Of a DNA stretch of 64,000 nucleotides, positions 51,290 to 60,026 are shown one piece after another. Position 1 is the first letter of the stretch. The number at the start of each line of letters is the position of its first letter. The notes beneath the pieces are model-generated. The model was not told where the DNA came from. It did no database searches and worked only from the letters and a program-made list of their open reading frames with translations. Position numbers and translations under genes: made by a program. The DNA is from Klenkia brasiliensis (lineage in GTDB: Bacteria > Actinomycetota > Actinomycetes > Mycobacteriales > Geodermatophilaceae), in assembly GCF_900100695.1 (NCBI RefSeq), contig NZ_FNCF01000001.1, positions 124,001-188,000 on the forward strand. The letters run 5' to 3'.

Positions 51290-52723
51290 GTGACGGAGAC
51301 CCCCGCACCCACGACCCTCGGCGAGCTGCGCGACAGCGGCGCCACCCACGTCGGCGTCAAGGCCGAACTACGCAAGAACCTGCTGGCCCGCCTCGCGGCC
51401 GGCGAGACCACCCTGCCCGGCATCGTCGGCTTCGACGACACCGTGCTCCCCGAGGTGGAGCGGGCGCTGATCGCCGGCCACGACCTGGTCCTGCTCGGCG
51501 AGCGCGGCCAGGGCAAGACCCGCCTGATCCGCACCCTGGTCGGCCTGCTCGACGAGTGGACGCCGGTGCTGGTCGGCAGCGAGCTCAACGAGCACCCGCT
51601 GGCCCCGGTCAGCGTCTGGGCCCACCGGCAGATCGCCGAGCACGGCGACGCCACGCCGGTCGGCTGGCTGCACCGCAGCGACCGGTTCGGCGAGAAGCTG
51701 GCCACCCCCGACACCAGCGTCGGCGACCTGATCGGCGACGTCGACCCCATCAAGGTGGCCGAGGGCCGCACGCTGGGCGACCCCGAGACCGTGCACTACG
51801 GCCTGGTCCCCCGCACCAACCGCGGCATCTTCAGCATCAACGAGCTGCCCGACCTGGCCGAGCGCATCCAGGTCGCGCTGCTGAACGTGCTCGAGGAGCG
51901 CGACATCCAGATCCGCGGCTACCGGGTGCGGCTGCCGCTGGACCTGCTGCTGGTGGCCAGCGCCAACCCCGAGGACTACACCAACCGCGGCCGGATCATC
52001 ACCCCGCTCAAGGACCGCTTCGGCACCGAGGTCCGCACGCACTACCCGATCGAGCTGGCCGACGAGATCCGGCTGCTGCACCAGGAGGCGCAGACCAGCT
52101 GGCTGGGCGGGGACGCCCTGGACACCCCGCTCGTCCCGGCCCACCTGGTCGAGATCATGGCCCGGTTCACCCGGCTGGTCCGCGAGTCCAGCCAGGTCGA
52201 CCAGCGGTCGGGCGTCAGCGCCCGCTTCGCGATCGCCGGGCTGGAGACCATCGCCGCCTCCGCCGTCCGCCGGGCCGCCGTCGCCGGCGAGGAGCGCCCG
52301 GTCGCCCGGGTGGTCGACCTCCCGGCCGTCGTCCCCGCCAGCCGCGGCAAGGTGGAGTTCGCCGACGCCGGTTCCGACCCCGAGGACGAGCGCGAGCTCG
52401 AGGTGCTCGAGCACCTGCTGCGGCAGGCCACCGCGCAGACCTTCCGGGCCCGCTGCGGCGGGCTGGACCTGACCGGCCTGCAGGAGCACTTCGCCGGTGG
52501 TGAGGTCGTGGAGTCCGGCGACCTGGTCAGCGCGCCCGAGCTGATGGGCCAGGTCGGCACCGTCCCCAACCTGGCCCAGCTGCTGGGCCGGCTGGGTGTT
52601 CCGGAGGGCGAGGAGTCCGCCGAGCAGGCCGCGGCCGCCGTCGAGTTCGCCCTCGAGGGCCTGTGGCTGACCCGGCGGTTGGCCAAGGACACCGACGGCA
52701 ACCGCACGGTCTACGGGAGCTGA
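51290..52723 (+). CDS. MoxR-type AAA+ ATPase
   Basis: AAA+ ATPase of the magnesium-chelatase/MoxR group, 477 residues. Walker A GERGQGKTRLIRTL near residues 68-81, Walker B/sensor region FSINELPDLAERIQVALLNV, then LEERDIQIRGYRVRLPLDLL with ASANPEDYTNRGRIITPLKD (sensor 1 and Arg finger area). The C-terminus is a helical lid plus a 150-residue extension. Such ATPases act with VWA-domain partners as metal- or cofactor-insertion chaperones; the VWA gene is immediately downstream, 2 bases after the stop. Target unknown. Confidence 0.9.
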   Translation: MTETPAPTTLGELRDSGATHVGVKAELRKNLLARLAAGETTLPGIVGFDDTVLPEVERALIAGHDLVLLGERGQGKTRLIRTLVGLLDEWTPVLVGSELNEHPLAPVSVWAHRQIAEHGDATPVGWLHRSDRFGEKLATPDTSVGDLIGDVDPIKVAEGRTLGDPETVHYGLVPRTNRGIFSINELPDLAERIQVALLNVLEERDIQIRGYRVRLPLDLLLVASANPEDYTNRGRIITPLKDRFGTEVRTHYPIELADEIRLLHQEAQTSWLGGDALDTPLVPAHLVEIMARFTRLVRESSQVDQRSGVSARFAIAGLETIAASAVRRAAVAGEERPVARVVDLPAVVPASRGKVEFADAGSDPEDERELEVLEHLLRQATAQTFRARCGGLDLTGLQEHFAGGEVVESGDLVSAPELMGQVGTVPNLAQLLGRLGVPEGEESAEQAAAAVEFALEGLWLTRRLAKDTDGNRTVYGS

Positions 52724-52725
52724 CC

Positions 52726-54717
52726 GTGCCCCGGGGACGACGCGGGTACCGCTACGGGCGCTGGCGGGGTGGGGCCGACCCGCTCGCGCCGCCCTACGAC
52801 CTGGGCGACGCCGTCGACGCGATCGGTGACCAGGTGCTGGCCGGCAGCAGCGTCCGCGAGGCGCTGCGCGACCTGCTGCGCCGCGGCCTCGACGGCCGGC
52901 GCGGTCTGGACGACCTGCGCCGGTCGGTGCGCGACCGGCTGCGCGAGGCCCGCCGGGCCGGCGCGATGGACGGCACCCTGCAGGAGGTGCGCGAGCTGCT
53001 CGACAAGGCCCTCGAGGCCGAGCGGCGCGAGCTGTTCCCCGACCCCGACGACGCCGCCCGCCTCGCCGAGGCCGAGCTGGACGCACTGCCGCAGGACACC
53101 GCGGGTGCGGTGCGGGCACTGAAGGACAAGCAGTGGCGCTCGCCCGAGGCGGCCGAGGCCTACCGGCAGATCCAGGACCTGCTGCAGAAGGAGGTGCTGG
53201 ACAGCCAGTTCCAGCACATGAAGCAGGCCCTGCAGCAGATGAACGCCGACGGCGAGGACGGCAACCAGGCGGTCAAGGACATGGTCGCCGACCTGTCCGC
53301 GCTGCTGGACGCGCACAACCGCGGCGAGGACACCGACCAGCAGTTCGCCGACTTCATGGACGAGCACGGGCAGTTCTTCCCGGACGACCCGCAGACCGTG
53401 GACGAGCTGGTCGACTCCCTCGCCCGCCGGGCCGCCGCCCAGGAACGCATGATGGCCGGGCTGTCGCCCGAGCAACGGGCCGAGCTCGGGCAGCTGATGG
53501 GACAGGCCATGCAGGACATGGGCCTGGCCAGCGAGATGGCGCACCTGAACGACGCACTGCGGCAGGCGCGTCCCGACCTGCCGTGGGGCCGGCCGGGCCC
53601 GGTGCCCGACGGCGCCGAGGGCCTCGGGCTGGGCGACGCGACGACCGCGGTGGCCGAGCTGGCCGACCTCGAGGCGCTGTCCAACCAGCTCTCCCAGGGC
53701 TACGCCGGGGCCAGCCTGGCCGACGTCGACGAGGAGCTGGTCGAGCGCGCGCTGGGCCGGTCCGGGCTCGACGACCTGGCCGCGCTGCGGCAGATGGAGC
53801 GCGAGCTCGAGCGGCAGGGCCACCTGACCCGCACCGAGGGCAAGCTCGAGCTCTCCCCCAAGGCGGTGCGCCGGCTGGGCGCCACCGCACTGCGCCGGGT
53901 GTTCGCCCAGCTCGACGCCACCGGTCGCGGCGAGCACGACGTCGCCGACGCCGGCGCGACGGGCGAGCTGACCGGGGCCAGCCGCGAGTGGCGGTTCGGC
54001 GACGAGCAGCCGCTGGACGTCGTCCGCACGGTGCGCAACGCCGTGCTGCGCACGGCCGGCGACCCGGGCACGGACGGCGACCGACGGGTGCGGATCGCGG
54101 TCGAGGACTTCGAGGTGGTGGAGACCGAGCGCCGCACGGGCGCCGCGGTCGCGCTGCTGGTCGACCTGTCGTACTCGATGGCGCTGCGCGGCACGTGGGG
54201 AGCGGCGAAGTCGACGGCGATGGCGCTGCACTCGCTGGTGACCACCCGGTTCCCGCAGGACGCCATCGAGATCATCGGCTTCGCCTCGACCGCGCAGGTG
54301 CTGCGGCCGGAGACCCTCGCCGAGCTCAGCGTCGACACCCTGCAGGGCACCAACCTGCAGCACGGCCTGATGCTGGCCCGGCGGTTCCTGGCCCGGCACC
54401 ACGACGCCGAGCCGGTCGTGCTGGTGGTCACCGACGGCGAGCCGACCGCGCACCTGGAGGACGACGGCTCGCCGTACTTCTGCTGGCCGCCGATGCCGCA
54501 GACCATCGCCAAGACCGTCGCCGAGGTCGAGCGGGTGGCCCGGTCGGGGGCGACGATGAACGTCTTCGCGCTGGACCCCGAACCCGCACTGGTGCGGTTC
54601 GTGCACGACATCACCGCCCGTGCGGGCGGCCGGGTGTTCCTGCCCGACGGCGACCGCCTCGGCGAGTACGTGGTGGCCGACTACCTCCGGGCCCGCAGGG
54701 GGCGCCGGGCGCGCTGA
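52726..54717 (+). CDS. VWA domain protein, MoxR partner
   Basis: A 663-residue protein with a long, highly charged helical N-terminal part (about 20-420) and a von Willebrand A domain at the C-terminus (about 455-645). The MIDAS motif is complete: DLSYSMALRG (DxSxS), the Thr in GTNLQHGL and the Asp in LVVTDGEPTAHL. The helical part resembles the linker of CoxE/YehP-type partners. GTG start with GGGAG upstream, 2 bases after the MoxR gene stop. No signal peptide or membrane anchor, so both proteins are probably cytoplasmic. Confidence 0.9.
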   Translation: MPRGRRGYRYGRWRGGADPLAPPYDLGDAVDAIGDQVLAGSSVREALRDLLRRGLDGRRGLDDLRRSVRDRLREARRAGAMDGTLQEVRELLDKALEAERRELFPDPDDAARLAEAELDALPQDTAGAVRALKDKQWRSPEAAEAYRQIQDLLQKEVLDSQFQHMKQALQQMNADGEDGNQAVKDMVADLSALLDAHNRGEDTDQQFADFMDEHGQFFPDDPQTVDELVDSLARRAAAQERMMAGLSPEQRAELGQLMGQAMQDMGLASEMAHLNDALRQARPDLPWGRPGPVPDGAEGLGLGDATTAVAELADLEALSNQLSQGYAGASLADVDEELVERALGRSGLDDLAALRQMERELERQGHLTRTEGKLELSPKAVRRLGATALRRVFAQLDATGRGEHDVADAGATGELTGASREWRFGDEQPLDVVRTVRNAVLRTAGDPGTDGDRRVRIAVEDFEVVETERRTGAAVALLVDLSYSMALRGTWGAAKSTAMALHSLVTTRFPQDAIEIIGFASTAQVLRPETLAELSVDTLQGTNLQHGLMLARRFLARHHDAEPVVLVVTDGEPTAHLEDDGSPYFCWPPMPQTIAKTVAEVERVARSGATMNVFALDPEPALVRFVHDITARAGGRVFLPDGDRLGEYVVADYLRARRGRRAR

Positions 54718-54731
54718 GGGAGACTGCCCGG

Positions 54732-55178
54732 GTGAGCACGGTCAGGATCGAGCGAGTCGAGCCGGAGGCGACCTACGAGCTGCGATCCCGGGTGCTCCGC
54801 CAGGGCCGCGCCGTGCAGATCACCGGGGACCACGCGCCCTCGACCGTGCACCTGGCCGCGGTCACCGACGAGGGCCGGGTGGTCGGCGTCGTCCGGTTCC
54901 ACCCGCAGGTCTGCCCGTGGCGGGACACCGAGTACGCCTGGCAGCTGCGCGGGATGGCGACCGACCCCGAGGTCCGCGGCCTCGGGGCCGGCCGCGCCCT
55001 GGTGGCCGAGGGCCTGGTGCAGATCTCCCGCGCGGGCGCCGACCTGGTGTGGTGCGACGCCCGCGAGGCGGCGGTGGGGTTCTACGAGCGGATCGGGTTC
55101 ACCGTGGTCAGCCCGCCCTACGACATGCCGCCGGTGGGCATCCACCTGGGCATGGTGCTGGACCTGCCGATCAGGTGA
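54732..55178 (+). CDS. GNAT family N-acetyltransferase
   Basis: A 148-residue GNAT acetyltransferase. The acetyl-CoA motif A is LRGMATDPEVRGLGAGRALV, followed by FYERIGFTVVSPPYDMPPVG. The N-terminal part (YELRSRVLRQGRAVQITGDH) resembles the ElaA/YitI-type subgroup acting on small metabolites. Substrate not predictable. GTG start 14 bases after the VWA gene, so it may be co-transcribed. Its end overlaps the opposing DUF2252 gene by 8 bases. Confidence 0.88.
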   Translation: MSTVRIERVEPEATYELRSRVLRQGRAVQITGDHAPSTVHLAAVTDEGRVVGVVRFHPQVCPWRDTEYAWQLRGMATDPEVRGLGAGRALVAEGLVQISRAGADLVWCDAREAAVGFYERIGFTVVSPPYDMPPVGIHLGMVLDLPIR

Positions 55179-56538
55179 CCGGGTGCTCCCCCGAGGAGCT
55201 GATGCCCGGGATCTCCCCTGCCCGGAAGGCGTCCACGAACAGCCGGTGGTCGGTGCGCACCCGGGCGGCGTAGGTGTGCGCGAAGTCGACCATGTCGCTG
55301 ATCAGCTCCTCGCGGCGGTCGCCGACCATCGCGGTGACCGCCTCCTCGACCTGGACGTCGACGGCCTCGTGCTCGGCGTCGGCGTCCCCGATGCAGTGGA
55401 TCTTCGCCGTCGCCCGGCCGAGCTGGCCGACCACCTCGGTGATCTCCTCGGGCTCGATCAGCTCCTCCCAGTCCAGGTCGTTCTCGTAGGGCGAGAGCTC
55501 CGACACCAGGAAGCCCACGCCCCGGATGACGGTGTGGCCGAGGAACGGCGAGGCGTGGGCCTGCATGGCCCGCTGCGCGGAGACCGTGCGCTCGCCCTCG
55601 TGCCGGAACAGCGCCCGCACCTCGGGGTCGGTGACGACCCGCGAGGGCGCCGCCGTCCCGGCCTGCTTGAGCGACAGGACGACGTCGTTCTCCAGCGCCT
55701 GGTCGTACCCCTCCAGCAGCACCGTGTAGGCGGGGAGCCCGGCGCTGCCGATGCCGAACCCACCGGTGCCGACGACGTCCTTCACGTCGTAGGCGACCTC
55801 GCGGCGGCGGATGCCCTTCGGCACGGACTCCCGGTAGGCCTCGACCGCGGCCAGCACCTCGGCGTGCTCGGCGTCGTCCAGCCGCCGGTGACGGGGCACG
55901 TCGGCGAAGCGGCGCTCGTGCTCCTCGACGACGGTCAACCGCTCCAGCAGCGACACCCGGGTCTGCTCGGCGGTGGCCATCACCAGCTCCCGCACCGCAC
56001 CGCTGGTCGAGTTCCGGTCCAGGGCGAAGGTGCGGTCGGCGTCGGTGCGGGTGAACTGCTCGACCTGGTCGAGGTAGGCCTCCAGGTAGACCCGCAGCAC
56101 CGACGCGATGACGTCGTCGGACAGCGCCTTGCGCCAGGCCAGCAGCGCGAAGCTCGCGCAGAACCGGCGCAGGTCCCAGGACAGGTGCCCGAGGTAGGAC
56201 TCGTCGAAGTCGTTGACGTCGAACACGATCCGGCCGGTGGCGTCCATGTAGGTGCCGAAGTTGGCGGCGTGCAGGTCACCGTGGATCCACGTCCGCGACG
56301 TCCGCTCGTCGGCCCAGCGGTCCTCGGCGTCCACCAGGTCGGCGTAGAACAGGCAGGCCGAGCCGCGGTAGAACGCGAACGGGTCGGCGGCCATCTTCCG
56401 GAACTTCACCCGGAAGGCATCGGCGTCGGCGGTCATCAGGTCGGAGAAGGCGTCGACCAGGACCTCGACGATGCGGGTCCGGCGGGCGTCCTCGTCCTCG
56501 GGCCCGGACGGGGCGGGGTGCTCGGTCACGGGGGTCAC
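55171..56538 (-). CDS. DUF2252 family protein, kinase-like fold
   Basis: A 455-residue DUF2252 protein. TWIHGDLHAANFGTYMDATG (about residues 95-115) and FDVNDFDESYLGHLSWDLRR match the Brenner catalytic loop and metal-binding Asp of aminoglycoside-phosphotransferase-like kinases. Also FYRGSACLFYADL near residue 75 and GTGGFGIGSAGLPAYTVLLE, as in other DUF2252 members. No member has a well-established substrate. The first of two GTGs three codons apart is listed; a TAACCC that may be a -10 lies 7 bases before it, so the mRNA may be leaderless. Confidence 0.85.
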   Translation of the reverse strand: MTPVTEHPAPSGPEDEDARRTRIVEVLVDAFSDLMTADADAFRVKFRKMAADPFAFYRGSACLFYADLVDAEDRWADERTSRTWIHGDLHAANFGTYMDATGRIVFDVNDFDESYLGHLSWDLRRFCASFALLAWRKALSDDVIASVLRVYLEAYLDQVEQFTRTDADRTFALDRNSTSGAVRELVMATAEQTRVSLLERLTVVEEHERRFADVPRHRRLDDAEHAEVLAAVEAYRESVPKGIRRREVAYDVKDVVGTGGFGIGSAGLPAYTVLLEGYDQALENDVVLSLKQAGTAAPSRVVTDPEVRALFRHEGERTVSAQRAMQAHASPFLGHTVIRGVGFLVSELSPYENDLDWEELIEPEEITEVVGQLGRATAKIHCIGDADAEHEAVDVQVEEAVTAMVGDRREELISDMVDFAHTYAARVRTDHRLFVDAFRAGEIPGISSSGEHPVT

Positions 56539-56610
56539 CGTAGGGGGGTTAGCCTCGCCGAGCAGGGCGTACGAGAACAGCAGGACGACGACACGACGAG
56601 GCGGTGGACG

Positions 56611-57627
56611 GTGACCCGGGCGAGCAGGGCACGACGACTCGCCACGGCTGCCGCCTACGGCGGGGGCGGTCTCGGCGTCGTCGGCGCCGGGCTGGCCACG
56701 CTGCTGCGCGAGGAGGCCCGCCGGGCCCGCAAGCGCGTGGCGTCCCGCACCGCCAAGGCCGACCCGCCCACCGGCGAGGGCCGCTACGGGCACTACCGCG
56801 GCAAGCCCGTCGTGCTGGCCGTGCTCGGCGACTCCAGCGCGGTCGGTCTCGGCGTCGACCGCGCGGAGCAGACCCCCGGGGTGCTGGTCGCCTCGGCGCT
56901 TGCCGAGCTCGCCGAGCGGCCGGTGCGGCTGGTCAAGGTGGCCGTCTCCGGCGCGCGTTCGGAGCACCTGGCCGAGCAGGTGGAGCGGGTGCTCCCGGCC
57001 GCGCCCGACGTCGCCATGGTCATGATCGGCGCGAACGACGTCACGGCCCGCGCCAAGCCCGCGCTCGCCGTCCGCGACCTGGCCGCGGCCGTGCGCCGGC
57101 TGCGCGAGGCCGGCTGCGAGGTCGTCGTCGGCACCTGCCCGGACCTGGGCACCATCCGTCCGGTCGCCCAGCCCCTGCGCACCCTCGGCCGGCGCTGGAG
57201 CCGCCAGCTGGCCGCGGCGCAGACCATCGCCGTGGTCGCCGAGGGCGGCCGCACCGTCTCCCTCGGCTCGCTGCTGGGGCCGCAGTTCGCCAGCGACCGG
57301 TCGATGTTCTCCAACGACGAGTTCCACCCCTCCGCCGCCGGTTACGCCGCGGCGGCGGCCTGCCTGGTGCCGTCGGTGGCCGACGCGCTGGGCGTGTGGC
57401 CGGCGACCGCGGACCGCGGGATCCGCGGTCTGCGCCGCGACAGCGTCCGCCCCATCGCCCGTGCGGCAGCCAGCGCGGCGGGCCGGCCCGGCACCGAGGT
57501 CCAGCCCGCCTCGGTCGACGGGGCGGACTCCGGGCCGCGCGGGCCGTGGGCCCTGCTGCGCCGGCGCCGCCCCGGGGACCTGCCCGAGGTGGCCGAGGGC
57601 GCGGCCACCCCGCCTACCGACCGGTAA
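56611..57627 (+). CDS. SGNH/GDSL hydrolase, membrane-anchored or secreted
   Basis: A 338-residue esterase-like protein. The SGNH blocks are clear: block I VLGDSSAVGLG (catalytic Ser in GDS), block III MIGANDVTARAKPA (Asn) and block V NDEFHPSAAGYAA (Asp and His). The N-terminus (RRLATAAAYGGGGLGVVGAG) is a weak hydrophobic signal or anchor. The C-terminus is Arg/Pro-rich. Mycobacteria have a similar exported GDSL protein (Rv1075c) beside a thiolase gene (fadA3), the same order as here, hinting at a lipid-related job; substrate unknown. Confidence 0.88.
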   Translation: MTRASRARRLATAAAYGGGGLGVVGAGLATLLREEARRARKRVASRTAKADPPTGEGRYGHYRGKPVVLAVLGDSSAVGLGVDRAEQTPGVLVASALAELAERPVRLVKVAVSGARSEHLAEQVERVLPAAPDVAMVMIGANDVTARAKPALAVRDLAAAVRRLREAGCEVVVGTCPDLGTIRPVAQPLRTLGRRWSRQLAAAQTIAVVAEGGRTVSLGSLLGPQFASDRSMFSNDEFHPSAAGYAAAAACLVPSVADALGVWPATADRGIRGLRRDSVRPIARAAASAAGRPGTEVQPASVDGADSGPRGPWALLRRRRPGDLPEVAEGAATPPTDR

Positions 57628-57695
57628 CCCCGGGGTACGTTCGGGGGCGGTCCCGACGCCACCACGCGGGTGGCGCCCTCACCGTGGAGGTCCCC

Positions 57696-58916
57696 GTGCC
57701 CGAAGCCGTCATCGTCGCCGCTGCCCGTTCCCCCATCGGCCGCGCCTTCAAGGGGTCGCTGAAGGACCTGCGGCCCGACGACCTGACCGCGACCATCGTC
57801 CGCGCCGCCCTGGACCAGGTGCCCTCGCTGGACCCGCGCGACATTTCCGACCTGATGCTGGGCTGCGGCCTGCCCGGTGGTGAGCAGGGCTTCAACATGG
57901 GCCGGGTCGTCTCGGTGCTCCTGGGCATGGACCACCTGCCCGGCACCACCATCACCCGCTACTGCTCGTCGTCGCTGCAGACCACCCGGATGGCCCTGCA
58001 CGCCATCAAGGCCGGCGAGGGCGACGTGTTCATCTCCGCCGGTGTCGAGATGGTGTCCCGGTTCGCCAAGGGCAACTCCGACGGCCTGCCCGACACCGAG
58101 AACCCGGTGTTCGCCGACCGCAAGGCCGAGGTCGCGAAGGTCGCCGAGAGCGGCGCCGACTCCTGGACCGACCCGCGGGAGGACGGCGGCATCCCCGACG
58201 TCTACATCGCGATGGGCCAGACCGCGGAGAACCTGGCGCTGCTCAAGGACGTGAGCCGCCAGGAGATGGACGAGTTCGCCGTCCGGTCGCAGAACCTGGC
58301 CGAGAAGGCCATCGCCGACGGCTTCTGGGAGCGGGAGATCACCCCGGTCACCACCCCGGACGGCACGGTCGTGAGCCAGGACGACGGCCCGCGCGCCGGG
58401 ACCACCCTGGAGGGCATCTCCGGGCTCAAGCCGGTCTTCCGGCCCGACGGCCGGGTCACCGCGGGCAACGCCTGCCCGCTCAACGACGGCGCCGCGGCGC
58501 TGGTCGTCATGAGCGACACCAAGGCCGCCGAGCTGGGCATCACCCCGCTGGCCCGGATCGTCTCCACCGGCGTCACCGGCCTGTCGCCGGAGATCATGGG
58601 CTACGGCCCGGTCGAGGCCTCGAAGCAGGCGTTGGCCCGCGCGGGGATGACCATCGACGACATGGACCTCGTGGAGATCAACGAGGCCTTCGCCGCGCAG
58701 GTCATCCCGAGCTACCGCGACCTGGGCATCGACATCGACAAGCTCAACGTGCACGGCGGGGCGATCGCCGTCGGCCACCCGTTCGGCATGACCGGTGCCC
58801 GGATCACCGGCACGCTGCTCAACGGCCTGCGTTCCACCGACGGCACCTTCGGTCTGGAGACCATGTGCGTGGGTGGCGGCATGGGCATGGCGATGGTGCT
58901 CGAGCGCCTGAGCTGA
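57696..58916 (+). CDS. fadA: Acetyl-CoA C-acyltransferase (thiolase)
   Basis: Thiolase family enzyme, 406 residues, for beta-oxidation or acetoacetyl-CoA formation. Catalytic Cys in ITRYCSSSLQTTRMAL (about residue 91), His in AVGHPFGMTGARI and the second Cys in ETMCVGGGMGMAMVLE; NEAFAAQ also present. Two GTGs are in frame; the second (57696) is preferred since GGAGG lies 5 bases upstream. Neighbour is the SGNH hydrolase, as in mycobacteria. Degradative rather than biosynthetic use is likely from the sequence class but not certain. Confidence 0.93.
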   Translation: MPEAVIVAAARSPIGRAFKGSLKDLRPDDLTATIVRAALDQVPSLDPRDISDLMLGCGLPGGEQGFNMGRVVSVLLGMDHLPGTTITRYCSSSLQTTRMALHAIKAGEGDVFISAGVEMVSRFAKGNSDGLPDTENPVFADRKAEVAKVAESGADSWTDPREDGGIPDVYIAMGQTAENLALLKDVSRQEMDEFAVRSQNLAEKAIADGFWEREITPVTTPDGTVVSQDDGPRAGTTLEGISGLKPVFRPDGRVTAGNACPLNDGAAALVVMSDTKAAELGITPLARIVSTGVTGLSPEIMGYGPVEASKQALARAGMTIDDMDLVEINEAFAAQVIPSYRDLGIDIDKLNVHGGAIAVGHPFGMTGARITGTLLNGLRSTDGTFGLETMCVGGGMGMAMVLERLS

Positions 58917-58932
58917 CCTCCCCGCCGAACGG

Positions 58933-58970
58933 ACCGAGGCCCGGCCCCCTGACGGGGACCGGGCCTCGGT
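58933..58970. terminator. Terminator between thiolase and BAX-inhibitor-like genes
   Basis: CCGAGGCCCGG plus CCCC pairs with GGGG and CCGGGCCTCGG, with one bulged A at 58958. The stem is about 15 bp plus an A-T pair. It lies between two convergent genes and can act in both directions. Confidence 0.7.
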
Positions 58971-58990
58971 GCGTGGTGCAGGTGCTGCGC

Positions 58991-59836
58991 TTACTCGCGG
59001 AAGTAGCTGAGCAGACGCAGGATCTCCAGGTACAGCCAGATGACGGTGACCAGCAGGCCGAAGGCGATGTACCAGGCGACCTTGGGGGCCACGCCGCGGC
59101 GGATGGCCTCGTCGGCCATGTCGAAGTCCAGCAGCAGCGAGAACGCCGCGACGCCGATGACGACCAGGCTGAAGATGATCGCGATCGGGCCACCGGAGCG
59201 CAGGCCCAGGCCGTCGCCGCCGCCGATGAGGGCCGCGACCAGGTTGACCAGCATCAGGGCCAGCACACCGAACATCGCGCCGACGATCCAGCGGGTCAGC
59301 TTCGGGGTGACGCGGATGGCGCCGGTCTTGTAGACCACCAGCATGCCGAAGAAGACACCGAAGGTGCCGATCACGGCCTGCATGACGATGCCGGGGTAGA
59401 CGGAGTTGAACGCCTCGCTGATGGCGCCGACGCCGACACCCATGAGGGCGGCGTAGGCCAGCGTGGCGGCCGGGTTGGCGATCTGCTTGAACGAGATCAC
59501 CAGGCCGACCACGAACGCGATCAGGACGGCCGGCAGGGCCAGCCCCATCGCGGCCTGGCCGGGGACGGCCCAGACGGCGGCGGCGGCCAGTACGGTGACC
59601 AGGAACGAGATCCCGGTCTTGCTGACGACGTCGTCCATCGTCATGTACTGCTGGCCGGTGGCCGCGTACGGGTTCTGCTGGTACGGCGACTGCTGGGGGG
59701 CCTGCTGGCCCCACTGCTGCGGGGCGCCGTACTGCTGCGGGCCCGGCTGGGCGTAGCCCTGGTTGCCGTACTGGGCACCCGGGCCGTTGGGGGCGCCGGG
59801 GAAGCCCCGGCTGAAGGCCGGGTTACTGCTGGGCAT
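58991..59836 (-). CDS. BAX-inhibitor-1/YccA-like membrane protein
   Basis: A 281-residue membrane protein with a Gln/Pro/Gly/Tyr-rich cytoplasmic N-terminus (1-60) and seven predicted helices. The family regions include FVVGLVISFKQIANPAATLA, GVGVGAISEAFNSVYPGIVM and SLLLDFDMADEAIRRG, the acidic LDFD motif near the C-terminus. Members may conduct or regulate calcium, but bacterial roles are uncertain. Two ATGs are close; the second (59836) has GAGGAG 6 bases upstream and is chosen. A strong hairpin lies beyond its stop. Confidence 0.9.
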   Translation of the reverse strand: MPSSNPAFSRGFPGAPNGPGAQYGNQGYAQPGPQQYGAPQQWGQQAPQQSPYQQNPYAATGQQYMTMDDVVSKTGISFLVTVLAAAAVWAVPGQAAMGLALPAVLIAFVVGLVISFKQIANPAATLAYAALMGVGVGAISEAFNSVYPGIVMQAVIGTFGVFFGMLVVYKTGAIRVTPKLTRWIVGAMFGVLALMLVNLVAALIGGGDGLGLRSGGPIAIIFSLVVIGVAAFSLLLDFDMADEAIRRGVAPKVAWYIAFGLLVTVIWLYLEILRLLSYFRE

Positions 59837-59971
59837 CGTCATCTCCTCGAGGTGACTCGGTCGGGTGCGTGGGCGGGCACGGAGCCTTCCCACTCACCTG
59901 TCCCAACGCCGGTGGTCGCGGATGAGTTCCTAGGAATTCCCTGGGCGTGACCCGACCGTGACAGGGACCGC
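59837..59971 (-). other. Upstream region of the BAX-inhibitor-like gene
   Basis: No gene is seen. The stretch holds the ribosome site GAGGAG and a TTCCTAGGAA palindrome (59927-59936) of unknown meaning. A promoter is expected here but no convincing -35/-10 pair could be chosen. Confidence 0.3.
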
Positions 59972-60009
59972 CACGGGGCCCCGCGGACCGTGGTCCGCGG
60001 GGCCCCGTG
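59972..60009. terminator. 17-bp hairpin after M28 peptidase gene
   Basis: CACGGGGCCCCGCGGAC (59972-59988) and its exact complement (59993-60009) enclose CGTG. It follows the leftward M28 gene by 17 bases and is the longest perfect stem in the window. Confidence 0.75.
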
Positions 60010-60026
60010 CCGGGTGCCGCTGCAGG

